64,000 nt of DNA, taken from positions 113,687-177,686 of the forward strand of contig CAKUZI010000005.1 of the NCBI GenBank assembly GCA_934717855.1, given 5' to 3'. Source of the stretch: an uncultured Candidatus Melainabacteria bacterium (GTDB taxonomy: Bacteria > Cyanobacteriota > Vampirovibrionia > Gastranaerophilales > Gastranaerophilaceae). Positions within the stretch are counted from its first letter, which is position 1. Each line of letters begins with the position of its first letter. Both the position numbers and the translations under genes were made by a program. The notes beneath the pieces were generated by a model, which was not told where the DNA came from, did not search any database, and saw only the letters and a list, made by a program, of their open reading frames with translations. Below, piece after piece: positions 8,043 to 14,839 of the stretch.

Positions 8043-8606
8043 ATGATAACAGCAATTAACAACACACAACAGCCATCTTTTCAGGCTAAATTAGAACTAA
8101 AAGGAATTAAACTTAGAGACCAACAAAAGATTTGTGAAAGATTTGAAGCTATTACACAACATTACAAATCAGATGTTCTAGAGGTGGCTCCACAAGTAAT
8201 AGAAAAAGCCGATGGTTCGACATTTAAAAACACAAATTTTGCCTGCAACGGTAGAAATGTCGGATTTATGATTTATCTAAAAGAGTTTAAAGATTTTTGT
8301 AAACAACACACCACTGAAGAAATCGCAAAATCTTTATCTAAAATATTTAAAGCAGCAAAGCAAAATGAAGTACATAGAGCCAAAATGACAGAACTTCAAA
8401 AAGGCAAAGAAAGAGCTCTAACAAATCTAAACAGAGCAGAATACATGCCTAACAGCAAAATTTCTGAAAGTTTAACAGCTAGAAGTTTAGCAAGATTGGA
8501 AAACATAGAACAACAAACTGCTTCAGAACAAACAAAACACAATACAATTACTGAAAAAATTCTAAAAGACGACCCTATCAATGAGAATTTTTATTTAGAA
8601 GACTAA
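8043..8606 (+). CDS. F-motif protein of unknown function, tandem paralogue 1
   Basis: A 187-residue hydrophilic protein not recognised as a known family. It begins MITAINNTQQPSFQAKLELK, the N-terminal motif M-I/L-x-A-I-N-N...S/N-F-x-A shared with several other genes of the window. A mixed alpha/beta part contains FKNTNFACNGRNVGF, and a Lys/Gln-rich helical tail follows. The neighbouring gene at 8730 has the same layout (SFQAKL start, YKSDVL, F-x-CNGxNVGY, EIAKSL), so the pair arose by duplication. There is no Sec signal peptide or membrane helix. GGAG lies 5 bases before the ATG, and a strong terminator follows, so it is a single-gene unit. The function is unknown. Confidence 0.8.
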   Translation: MITAINNTQQPSFQAKLELKGIKLRDQQKICERFEAITQHYKSDVLEVAPQVIEKADGSTFKNTNFACNGRNVGFMIYLKEFKDFCKQHTTEEIAKSLSKIFKAAKQNEVHRAKMTELQKGKERALTNLNRAEYMPNSKISESLTARSLARLENIEQQTASEQTKHNTITEKILKDDPINENFYLED

Positions 8607-8615
8607 AGCAATCAA

Positions 8616-8647
8616 CAAAAAAGCTCCCCTAAAAGGGAGCTTTTTTA
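8616..8647 (+). terminator. Terminator after F-motif paralogue 1
   Basis: AGCTCCC and GGGAGCT form a perfect 7-bp stem with loop CTAAAA followed by a T run. Confidence 0.85.
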
Positions 8648-8649
8648 TT

Positions 8650-8708
8650 GCAAAACTCTAAAATTTTTATCTTCTACTAGCAAAATATATTTTTTAGAGG
8701 TTTTAAAA
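8650..8708 (+). repeat. Conserved leader repeat, copy 2
   Basis: Second copy of the leader at 7966, identical over the first 36 bases and then diverging slightly. CTCTAAAA and TTTTAGAG arms are kept. It begins directly after the terminator of paralogue 1, showing that the duplicated unit included its regulatory leader. Confidence 0.75.
8678..8694 (+). promoter_or_regulatory. TAGC-A-tract box upstream of F-motif gene 8730
   Basis: One mismatch to TAGCAAAAAATATTTTT. It ends 35 bases before the ATG. Confidence 0.5.
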
Positions 8709-8729
8709 CAAGAAAAAAGGAAATTTTTC

Positions 8730-9341
8730 ATGCTAACTACTATCAACAATCAACAACATCTCTCATTTCAGGCTAAACTAAATTTTAAAAACATTGATAT
8801 TCCGAAAAAAGAAGAGATTTGTAAAGAATTCTCAAATATTACAAAACGCTATAAAAGTGATGTATTAGATGTTTCTGCAGAAATAATTCCAAGAGATGAT
8901 GGCACCTTTTTTAGAAACGCAGAATTTAATTGCAATGGTGGGAATGTAGGCTACTTTCCAACACTAAGCGAATTTAGAAAATTCTGCAAAGACCGTTCTC
9001 CTAAAGAAATTGCAAAATCTTTAGCAAGGGTACTAAAATTAGGTAAACTTTATGAAAAGACAGAAGATAAATTCTCTAAAATTGAAAAGAATATGACAAG
9101 TGTGAAAATGGCATTTTTTAAGCTGAAAACAGGACAATTAAGTAAAAATCCAAAAGTCCAATATAACATCCTCAATAGATTAAGAGGTCGCTTAACGAAA
9201 CTAAACGAGAAAACCACTTCTACATTTACAAACCTCGTCACAACTAGAAATAAAATAATTGGGAATGATCCATTGCTAAATAAAATGGAACAAACAAACG
9301 CATTAAATGACCTTAATTGGAGCAACCAAATCCCAAGTTAA
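8730..9341 (+). CDS. F-motif protein of unknown function, tandem paralogue 2
   Basis: A 203-residue protein beginning MLTTINNQQHLSFQAKLNFK, paralogous to the 187-residue protein just upstream. Shared landmarks are the SFQAKL start, the KxSDVLDV strand, F-x-CNGGNVGY and the KEIAKSL helix. The C-terminal helical region is longer and more diverged. There is no signal peptide, membrane helix or known domain. AAGG stands about 9 bases before the ATG. It is followed by a bidirectional terminator shared with the convergent coiled-coil gene. The function is unknown; the shared N-terminus suggests the same destination or handling as the other F-motif proteins. Confidence 0.8.
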   Translation: MLTTINNQQHLSFQAKLNFKNIDIPKKEEICKEFSNITKRYKSDVLDVSAEIIPRDDGTFFRNAEFNCNGGNVGYFPTLSEFRKFCKDRSPKEIAKSLARVLKLGKLYEKTEDKFSKIEKNMTSVKMAFFKLKTGQLSKNPKVQYNILNRLRGRLTKLNEKTTSTFTNLVTTRNKIIGNDPLLNKMEQTNALNDLNWSNQIPS

Positions 9342-9370
9342 AATCAAAAAGCAGAAGAAAAAGCCAATAA

Positions 9371-9400
9371 AAAAAGCTTTCCCAAAAGGGAAAGCTTTTT
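9371..9400. terminator. Bidirectional terminator between converging genes
   Basis: AAGCTTTCCC and GGGAAAGCTT form a 10-bp stem with loop AAAA, with A and T runs on either side. Confidence 0.85.
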
Positions 9401-9422
9401 CGTTATAAACACATCATTCAAA

Positions 9423-9746
9423 CTAATTAATTGTAAACAAATCTTTTAATTGTTTTTTCTTAGTATCAACTTTCTTTTGGTGCTCAGCAGCTTTCTTTTG
9501 TCTTTCTAGCTTCTTTTGTTGAGCTTTTGCTTTTTGTTTTGCAACTTTTTCTTGTTGAGCTTTTTTCTTAGCAGCAATTTTCTGTTGTTCTGCTTGTGAT
9601 TTTTGATTTACAGATTGTTCTTTTTTAGCGACTTTACCTGTTACATTGTCTAACCATCTTGATACAGGGCCTTGAGTTTCTGCTGCAGAAACTGTCATCA
9701 TAGTCATAACCATAACTGCCATTAATGTTGCTAATTTCTTTTTCAT
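9423..9746 (-). CDS. Small exported Lys/Gln-rich coiled-coil protein
   Basis: A 107-residue protein: a Sec signal peptide (about residues 1-22, MKKKLATLMAVMVMTMMTVSAAE) followed by a short linker and a highly charged K/Q/A/E-rich helix to the end, which should form a single alpha-helix or coiled coil in the periplasm or at the surface. The upstream gene at 9757 encodes a second protein of the same kind only 10 bases away, so the two form an operon. Its sequence is too simple to assign a family. Structural or wall-associated roles are possible, but nothing in the sequence decides it. A clear AAGGAG site precedes the ATG. Confidence 0.75.
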   Translation of the reverse strand: MKKKLATLMAVMVMTMMTVSAAETQGPVSRWLDNVTGKVAKKEQSVNQKSQAEQQKIAAKKKAQQEKVAKQKAKAQQKKLERQKKAAEHQKKVDTKKKQLKDLFTIN

Positions 9747-9756
9747 ATTGTTCTCC

Positions 9757-10185
9757 TTATTCTGAAATCAATTTGTTAAACAAATCTCTCTTTTCTTGTA
9801 ATTTTTTTTGTCTAGCTTTTGATGCTTCTTCATTAGCTTTCTTTTGAGCTTCAACTTTGTTTTTCCATTCTTGTTGTTGTTTCAAACGAGCATCTTCTCT
9901 AGCTTGAGCATCCTTTTTAAATTGTTCTTTTTGTTTATCCCAAGCATCTTGTCTTGCTTGAGCGTCTTTTTTTAATTGTTCATGTTTTTTGTTCCAAGCA
10001 TCTTCGTTTGCTTTTTGTCTATCTTGCAATTTCTTTTCAGCATCAGTTATTCTCTGAGTATGTTTTTGAATAAACTGTTCTGTATAGGTTGGTTGAGTTG
10101 TCGTTGTTTTCGCAGTAGTCGTCGCAGCAATTGCAACAGACGAAATCATTACTAATGTTAATGATGCAATCAATAATTTTTTCAT
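9757..10185 (-). CDS. Small exported coiled-coil protein with 18-residue repeats
   Basis: A 142-residue protein with a Sec signal peptide (MKKLLIASLTLVMISSVAIAA) and a Thr-rich linker, then a continuous charged helix. Residues about 60-115 contain three 18-residue repeats beginning NEDAW, RQDAW and REDAR, the first two ending LKKDAQA or FKKDAQA. The repeat length fits a long stable helix or coiled coil. The start at 10185 is chosen because GGAGG lies 8 bases upstream; an ATG 5 codons earlier overlaps that site. It is the first gene of the pair with the 9423 protein. The function is unknown. Repeat-number variation between strains would be worth checking. Confidence 0.75.
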   Translation of the reverse strand: MKKLLIASLTLVMISSVAIAATTTAKTTTTQPTYTEQFIQKHTQRITDAEKKLQDRQKANEDAWNKKHEQLKKDAQARQDAWDKQKEQFKKDAQAREDARLKQQQEWKNKVEAQKKANEEASKARQKKLQEKRDLFNKLISE

Positions 10186-10222
10186 GCTTATAACCTCCAT
10201 ATTAAATCACGCAAGTATTATA

Positions 10223-10927
10223 CTAAATTTTTTCGTACATATCAACTATTTTTTTTATTCCATTTTGAGCAACATTAAAAATTTCTATCATTTTATCTTG
10301 CTCATAAGGTGCTCCCTCAGCGGTTGTTTGGAATTCTATAATCTTTCCGCTTTTTGTTAAGACAATGTTACTATCAACCTGAGCGTGCGAATCTTCAACA
10401 TAATCCAAATCCAATCGAACTTCACCATCAATAATTCCCGCAGAAATCGCACCTATAGGTTCAATGATTGGATTTTCTTTTAATTTCCCATCTTTTAGCA
10501 ATTTTTCAACCGCAATTTTCAATGCAAGAAAGCCTCCACAAATACTTGCAGTTCTTGTTCCACCATCTGCTTGTATCACATCAGCATCAATTGTTATAGT
10601 CAAATCAGGCATTTTAGTCAGATCAACACAAGCTCTCAAACTTCTGCCAATAAGTCTTTGAATTTCCTGTGTTCTACCTGACACCTTTGTTCTTTCTCTT
10701 TGGCATCTTGTATTAGGAGCAGATGGCAACAAAGAATATTCTGCAGTAACCCAACCTCTTGCATCTTCTTTATCCATCCACTTTGGTTTAACTTCTTCCA
10801 CTGACGCAGTTGTGATTACTCTTGTATCACCAAATTCTACCAAAACAGACCCAAGAGCGTGTTTTGTAAAATCTTTTGTAAATTTTATTTCTCTTAATTC
10901 ATTATTAGCTCGATTTTCTCTTTTCAT
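10223..10927 (-). CDS. rph: Ribonuclease PH
   Basis: Phosphate-dependent 3'-to-5' exoribonuclease that trims tRNA precursors at the 3' end. The 234-residue protein matches the family in length (about 240) and motifs: an N-terminal FGDTRVITTASVEE strand region, the RxxR-type substrate segment RTKVSGRTQEIQRLIGRSLR, ADVIQADGGTRTASI and the C-terminal EFQTTAEGAPYE block with the catalytic acids. The family usually begins with R-x-x-x-Q-L-R-P; here it is RENRANNELREIK. AAAGG precedes the ATG. It follows the zinc-ribbon and membrane-protein genes on the same strand with short gaps, so it may be the end of a three-gene unit. Confidence 0.95.
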   Translation of the reverse strand: MKRENRANNELREIKFTKDFTKHALGSVLVEFGDTRVITTASVEEVKPKWMDKEDARGWVTAEYSLLPSAPNTRCQRERTKVSGRTQEIQRLIGRSLRACVDLTKMPDLTITIDADVIQADGGTRTASICGGFLALKIAVEKLLKDGKLKENPIIEPIGAISAGIIDGEVRLDLDYVEDSHAQVDSNIVLTKSGKIIEFQTTAEGAPYEQDKMIEIFNVAQNGIKKIVDMYEKI

Positions 10928-10941
10928 ATCAACCTTTCAAT

Positions 10942-11169
10942 TTACTTTTTACTACCCTCGTAATCCCACATATAAATTTGTCCACAGTATTTACACACCG
11001 CATGCTCATTCATAAATTGTAAATCTGGCACAAAACAATATCCATCTACTGTTATTTCAATGTCTCCGTTTTTATTATATTCCTGCAAAAACTTCTTTTC
11101 TCCTCTATAATCGGGAGAAAACATTAATTCAAATTTATCTACAGATTTACAATTTTTACAGATAAACAT
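10942..11169 (-). CDS. Small zinc-ribbon protein
   Basis: A 75-residue protein with two Cys pairs, C-K-N-C near residue 4 and C-K-Y-C near residue 59, which would bind one zinc as a zinc ribbon; the middle is beta-strand-like. Its family was not recognised. The ATG at 11169 lies 2 bases after the stop of the upstream membrane-protein gene, and rph starts 15 bases downstream, so the three are likely one operon. No strong ribosome binding site is present, consistent with translational coupling. A role as a small nucleic-acid or protein adaptor is possible but not shown. Confidence 0.65.
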   Translation of the reverse strand: MFICKNCKSVDKFELMFSPDYRGEKKFLQEYNKNGDIEITVDGYCFVPDLQFMNEHAVCKYCGQIYMWDYEGSKK

Positions 11170-11171
11170 AA

Positions 11172-12179
11172 TTAATACTCATCGTCTTCTAATCTTGCAC
11201 GCCTGATAATTTCAGGATCTATACCTCTTTTTTCAATTTTAAATGTTTTTGCCGTAGATTTTTGTTGAGACCTTTTTGTAACTTTTTTAGTTCGTTTTTT
11301 AGGAGTATTTCTAACCTCCGGGCAATTATCTTCGGCAAGCTCATTATACCACAAAGTCCAACAAATACTTCTTAATGGCAACGTAAATCCAACAGCCAGA
11401 AGAAATACTAATTCTTTTACCATATGCGTACCGATTAAAGCGGGAGTAACCCCAAATTGCTCTAATGGATCAATAGGTAAAGTGTAAGCCCAAGCTTCAA
11501 ACATTTTTCCAAGCGAATTTGACCAATTAAACGCGTCAAACAAAACTCCTAAACCGGATGTTATTATCACATAAGTAAATATTGTCAAAATAACCATTAA
11601 GAGAAAAGTTCTTCCAAAATTTCCTTTAATTAATGACATACTTCTCTTGAAATACCCAACAGGAGAAAGTCCGTTTTCAAATGCAAAAACTTGAAAAACT
11701 AAAATAAAATATATAAAGAAAAGACCTGCAAATATCCAAAATACCGGAATAATCGCCAAAACAGACATTAAACCTATCAAAATCCATATCGCAATAAAAG
11801 AAAATGTTTTTTGAGTCGCTACGGAATTATGAGCCTTAAAATCATAAACTCTGCCAGTGTTAAAATATCCCTCAGTCATAGAGTTCAATGCAACAAAAGC
11901 AACTAAATAATCCCAAATTGCTTTTATTAAAATCAACAACCCCGGAATTACAGAAACAACAATAAGAGTAACCATTGTCGACATATTGTTTAATGCTTCA
12001 TATTTTGTGGCAATATCCTGCATATTTTGGGTAAACCAAAAAGTTAAACCAAAAATCAAAAACAACCCTATAACTTGTCCCAAAACAGGGAAAGCCATAT
12101 ATAACATAAATTTATGAATATTAAGGGCGAATATTTTTATACTCTCAAAAAATATTAACCACACACTTTTCTTCGCCAT
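11172..12179 (-). CDS. Multi-pass membrane protein of unknown function
   Basis: About 335 residues with six or so hydrophobic segments between residues 10 and 275 and a basic, Lys/Arg-rich cytoplasmic tail ending EDDEY. The pattern (FKRSMSLIKGNFGRTFLLM and a long central pair of helices) resembles the uncharacterised integral membrane proteins found beside transport or envelope genes. The start is set at 12179, where AAGGAG precedes the ATG; the longer frame adds seven codons without support. It is divergent from the PHP gene and heads the zinc ribbon-rph unit. No specific function is claimed. Confidence 0.65.
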   Translation of the reverse strand: MAKKSVWLIFFESIKIFALNIHKFMLYMAFPVLGQVIGLFLIFGLTFWFTQNMQDIATKYEALNNMSTMVTLIVVSVIPGLLILIKAIWDYLVAFVALNSMTEGYFNTGRVYDFKAHNSVATQKTFSFIAIWILIGLMSVLAIIPVFWIFAGLFFIYFILVFQVFAFENGLSPVGYFKRSMSLIKGNFGRTFLLMVILTIFTYVIITSGLGVLFDAFNWSNSLGKMFEAWAYTLPIDPLEQFGVTPALIGTHMVKELVFLLAVGFTLPLRSICWTLWYNELAEDNCPEVRNTPKKRTKKVTKRSQQKSTAKTFKIEKRGIDPEIIRRARLEDDEY

Positions 12180-12224
12180 AACTCTCCTTTTGTTGTACAA
12201 TCATTTTAGTACAAACATAATTAA

Positions 12225-12878
12225 GTGAATAGTGAGAAGAGAAAAGTGAGAAGTCTGTATCAAGATGAAATCAAAAATTTTACGAAAGAAGATTTTGAAA
12301 GCAACAAAGTAAATTTACATATACACACAACTTTTTCTGATGGGAAAGCAGATGCTTTTGATATTATTAGACAAGCAAAAGAAAAAAATTACAAAAAAAT
12401 TGCGATTTGCGACCATAATACTTTTGAAGCACACAAAGAAATTCAAGATGACATTCTTATTCCGGCTGTAGAATTTGACGTTTGGTGCGGGTACGTATTT
12501 TTACACCTTTTAGCTTATGGAATTGACGTTAACAATAAGGAACTACAAACTTTTTGCGCAAAAAACAAAAAAGAAACTGAATTAGATATTATAAGAATTT
12601 TTGCCAAAAGAGATATAAAAAAACTTATCCAAGCTATACATAACGCAGGTGGAATAGCCGTTTTAGCTCATCCTGCTTGTTGTTGGGCTATTAGTTTAGA
12701 CAGATTTGTTAAAAAATTAATTTCTTACGGTTTAGACGGCATAGAAGTATATTATCCGTACAAACGCCACAGAGGCATAATTAAATTTCACACTGCACAC
12801 GCTGTAAAAAAAATAGCAGACAAATACAAACTTATAAAAACAGGCGGAACTGATTTACACGGAGAAGAATTGGAATAA
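12225..12878 (+). CDS. PHP-domain metal-dependent phosphoesterase
   Basis: A 217-residue PHP protein. The metal-binding motifs are all present: HIHTTFSDG, CDHNT, PAVEF, an AHPA block and GGTDLHG at the C-terminus. The family includes TrpH/RNase AM-type nucleotide 3'-phosphoesterases and histidinol phosphatases. The lack of the inserted middle domain seen in many YciV proteins makes this a compact member. The start is uncertain: the longest frame opens with GTG at 12225 without a ribosome binding site, and a second GTG seven codons later is also possible. A TTGTAC-17-CATAAT promoter candidate lies just upstream (12193-12221) but is too close to that first GTG. The substrate is not predictable. 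Confidence 0.8.
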   Translation: MNSEKRKVRSLYQDEIKNFTKEDFESNKVNLHIHTTFSDGKADAFDIIRQAKEKNYKKIAICDHNTFEAHKEIQDDILIPAVEFDVWCGYVFLHLLAYGIDVNNKELQTFCAKNKKETELDIIRIFAKRDIKKLIQAIHNAGGIAVLAHPACCWAISLDRFVKKLISYGLDGIEVYYPYKRHRGIIKFHTAHAVKKIADKYKLIKTGGTDLHGEELE

Positions 12879-12904
12879 ATTGAACCATTACTTTTTTAGT
12901 CTTA

Positions 12905-13780
12905 TTAATTTTCTGATTTTAACTGATTTTGAATCCACTTAGATGCCCCGGCTCCGGCAATCACACCTAACCCCATTCCGATTAATGATCCGAGAGCTCC
13001 ATATTTTTTAGCCCCTATAGCACCAATATACCCCATGCCTGCAGTTACGCCAAACACATTTAACGAAGACTTACCAACCTGTTTTGCAAAAGATTTCGTT
13101 TTTTCCTGAGCATCATCACCTTTTGTTATTGATTTTATAATTTTTGGAAGCTCTAACAACCCCATAAACGCAAGTCCTAAAAGAGAAGTTCTTTTCATTG
13201 CTCGACCGGTCAACTCTTTTAACCCTAGAAAATCTTTTTTTACAATTATTTTTTGAACAGAAACTTCTTGGCCATACAAATTTTTAATAGAAGATTTTAT
13301 ATTTTTACCATTTTCTATCCCTAGAATATTTTGAACCCATTTACCAAACTTGGTATTATAAAGAGTTATATCTGATTTATAAAGATTATCAACAATTTTC
13401 TTTCCTCGTTCAGATTTTACACGCTTCATTGCCTCATGCAATAAAGTTCCCCTGAAGAAAGAAAAATCATGTTGATATTTATGATAATTGTAAGGAGCAG
13501 AAATCCTTCTTTTTCTTAGCACACAAGACGAATGGTTGTAAGCAGCTTTCAAATCTCTGCAATCTTCCGGTAAACTTACAATTGTCAACCCTGCTAATCC
13601 GATAGCAGCAATTGTATCTCCACTCCTAACCATATCCGGGATATCACACAATCTGCGCGCTGGCGCAACAGTACTAACCACTGTTTTTTCAACAGGGTTA
13701 AAATCATCTTCCTCTTTTTTCTTTTGAGGTTGACAATCATACATATTAGATTGTGACCAAAACACTTTATCTATGGACAT
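12905..13780 (-). CDS. Hypothetical protein with C-terminal glycine-rich membrane segments
   Basis: A 291-residue protein not recognised. A charged N-terminal part (KKKEEDD) leads to a hydrophobic segment near residues 55-70, then a basic central region. A C-terminal stretch rich in Gly and Ala (GVTAGMGYIGAIGAKK and GMGLGVIAGAGA) looks like a glycine-zipper membrane hairpin. The general layout, with a short polar N-terminus, a basic stretch and then a helix, resembles the proteins at 37869 and 62341. AGG stands 7 bases before the ATG. It is a monocistronic gene between PHP and a pseudopilin. Membrane association is inferred; the function is unknown. Confidence 0.6.
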   Translation of the reverse strand: MSIDKVFWSQSNMYDCQPQKKKEEDDFNPVEKTVVSTVAPARRLCDIPDMVRSGDTIAAIGLAGLTIVSLPEDCRDLKAAYNHSSCVLRKRRISAPYNYHKYQHDFSFFRGTLLHEAMKRVKSERGKKIVDNLYKSDITLYNTKFGKWVQNILGIENGKNIKSSIKNLYGQEVSVQKIIVKKDFLGLKELTGRAMKRTSLLGLAFMGLLELPKIIKSITKGDDAQEKTKSFAKQVGKSSLNVFGVTAGMGYIGAIGAKKYGALGSLIGMGLGVIAGAGASKWIQNQLKSEN

Positions 13781-13836
13781 AGTTCTACCTACTCATATAT
13801 AAAGTATTTTTTTACAAAAAAATTGCTCTTTATTAA

Positions 13837-14556
13837 CTAAAAATTAACAGGATAATCTTTTGGAATTTTCCAACCACTATATTCAATTAAAGCTGAACAA
13901 TAACTCCTGCCATAAGTAGGAATTTCTTTTGTACAAGCAACTTTATAAGACAAACCGCTTTGAGTTTGTCCTAAAAGAGTAGTGCGCTTCCCATCCCATT
14001 GCCACTTATACGTTTCTAAACCTTTATTATTCATGTAATATTCTGACGAATTGGGGTTGAAAGTAAATGCAAAATATTTTCTTCCACTACATTCTAATGG
14101 ATTGTCCATTGCATAACATTTCTCATAATCTCTTGCTTCCGGGAAAAACAGCCATCCACCAACGTCAAATTGAGCCAAACTACCATCAGGAAAGTATAAT
14201 AAACCTAAATTTTTGTTAAACGTATTATCTCCAACAGAAACTTTCAAGACTAATAAATATTTTGCCAAATATTTATTATACCAATCAATAGGGCTTAACC
14301 CACCATTTGTAACAATTTCTCCATCAACCTCAATATTACTTCCCATTTTGTCCCAATACAATTTATTGCCATTATCAATTTCTGATTGCGCAATGGCTTG
14401 GTTCATAACAGAATAAAACTTTTCTAATCTTGTTTCAACAACATGCTTTCTGTAATCAGACATTAGAGTTGGAATAGTTAATGCAACAACAACACCAATG
14501 ATACCGAGAGTAATTAAAACTTCTGCAAGAGTAAATGCAAAACGCTTTATTTTCAT
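13837..14556 (-). CDS. Prepilin-type pseudopilin under divergent HTH control
   Basis: A 239-residue class III signal protein: MKIKRFA|FTLAEVLITLG with cleavage after A7, Glu at +5 and a hydrophobic helix, then alpha-1 KFYSVMNQAIAQSE and a C-terminal domain with several Cys and aromatic residues. The start at 14556 is chosen because it has an AAGGA site and gives a normal 7-residue leader; the longer open frame upstream runs through the divergent regulator gene and is not real. The promoter (TTGTCC-17-TATACT) overlaps the promoter of the HTH gene on the other strand, with palindromes between them. This makes it the best candidate here for a pseudopilin switched by a dedicated regulator. Confidence 0.87.
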   Translation of the reverse strand: MKIKRFAFTLAEVLITLGIIGVVVALTIPTLMSDYRKHVVETRLEKFYSVMNQAIAQSEIDNGNKLYWDKMGSNIEVDGEIVTNGGLSPIDWYNKYLAKYLLVLKVSVGDNTFNKNLGLLYFPDGSLAQFDVGGWLFFPEARDYEKCYAMDNPLECSGRKYFAFTFNPNSSEYYMNNKGLETYKWQWDGKRTTLLGQTQSGLSYKVACTKEIPTYGRSYCSALIEYSGWKIPKDYPVNF

Positions 14557-14575
14557 ATTAAATCCTTTCCTTTTG

Positions 14576-14610
14576 CTAGTCACACTAGTTGTAATAAATG
14601 CTAGTATAGC
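14576..14610. promoter_or_regulatory. Two palindromes in the pseudopilin-HTH intergenic region
   Basis: CTAGT-CAC-ACTAG (14576-14588) and GCTA-GTA-TAGC (14600-14610) are perfect inverted repeats sharing the CTAG core. The second covers the -10 box of the pseudopilin promoter and lies in the spacer of the HTH promoter; the first lies just downstream of the pseudopilin start. They look like operators for the HTH protein. Confidence 0.55.
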
Positions 14611-14617
14611 TGACAAT
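14589..14617 (+). promoter_or_regulatory. Promoter of the HTH regulator (leaderless arrangement)
   Basis: TTGTAA (14589-14594), a 17-base spacer and GACAAT (14612-14617); the -10 ends six bases before the ATG at 14624. The -10 is weak, but the spacing repeats that of four other genes here. Confidence 0.45.
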
Positions 14618-14631
14618 TTAGAAATGGACAA
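14603..14631 (-). promoter_or_regulatory. Promoter of the divergent pseudopilin gene
   Basis: On the minus strand: TTGTCC (14631-14626), a 17-base spacer and TATACT (14608-14603). The -35 lies within the first codons of the HTH gene, so the two promoters overlap and are probably mutually exclusive. Confidence 0.55.
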
Positions 14632-14839
14632 GGAATATTTACAAAAATTTGCAAATAATCTAAAAAAATTAAGAAAAGAAAAAGGCTTAACACAAGACGA
14701 TTTAGCGGTTTCAGAACAAATTTCCAGATCTATGATTAGTCTGATAGAAATAGCTAAAACCGATTTAACTGTTTCAAAAGTCAAGATTATTGCAGATACA
14801 CTAAAAGTCCATCCAAAAGAATTATTCGACTTTGACTAA
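14624..14839 (+). CDS. Small XRE-family HTH regulator
   Basis: A 71-residue single-domain Cro/C1-type DNA-binding protein: NLKKLRKEKGLTQDDLA (helices 1-2), then a recognition-helix region SRSMISLIE and a LKVHPKELFDF tail typical of the fold. The start at 14624 removes an N-terminal extension that is only the antisense of the pseudopilin start. There is no ribosome binding site; the -10 box ends six bases upstream, as in other leaderless candidates. It is divergent from a pseudopilin and separated by 67 bases holding two palindromes, so it probably represses itself and/or controls the pseudopilin. It ends overlapping the 3' end of convergent prfB by 4 bases. Confidence 0.85.
   Translation: MDKEYLQKFANNLKKLRKEKGLTQDDLAVSEQISRSMISLIEIAKTDLTVSKVKIIADTLKVHPKELFDFD

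Noticed and set aside
14498..14623. N-terminal extension of the XRE regulator
   Set aside because: It is the antisense of the pseudopilin start and includes both promoters.
14557..14784. N-terminal extension of the 13837 pseudopilin
   Set aside because: It would put 76 residues before the prepilin site and is antisense to the regulator gene; an AAGGA site supports 14556.
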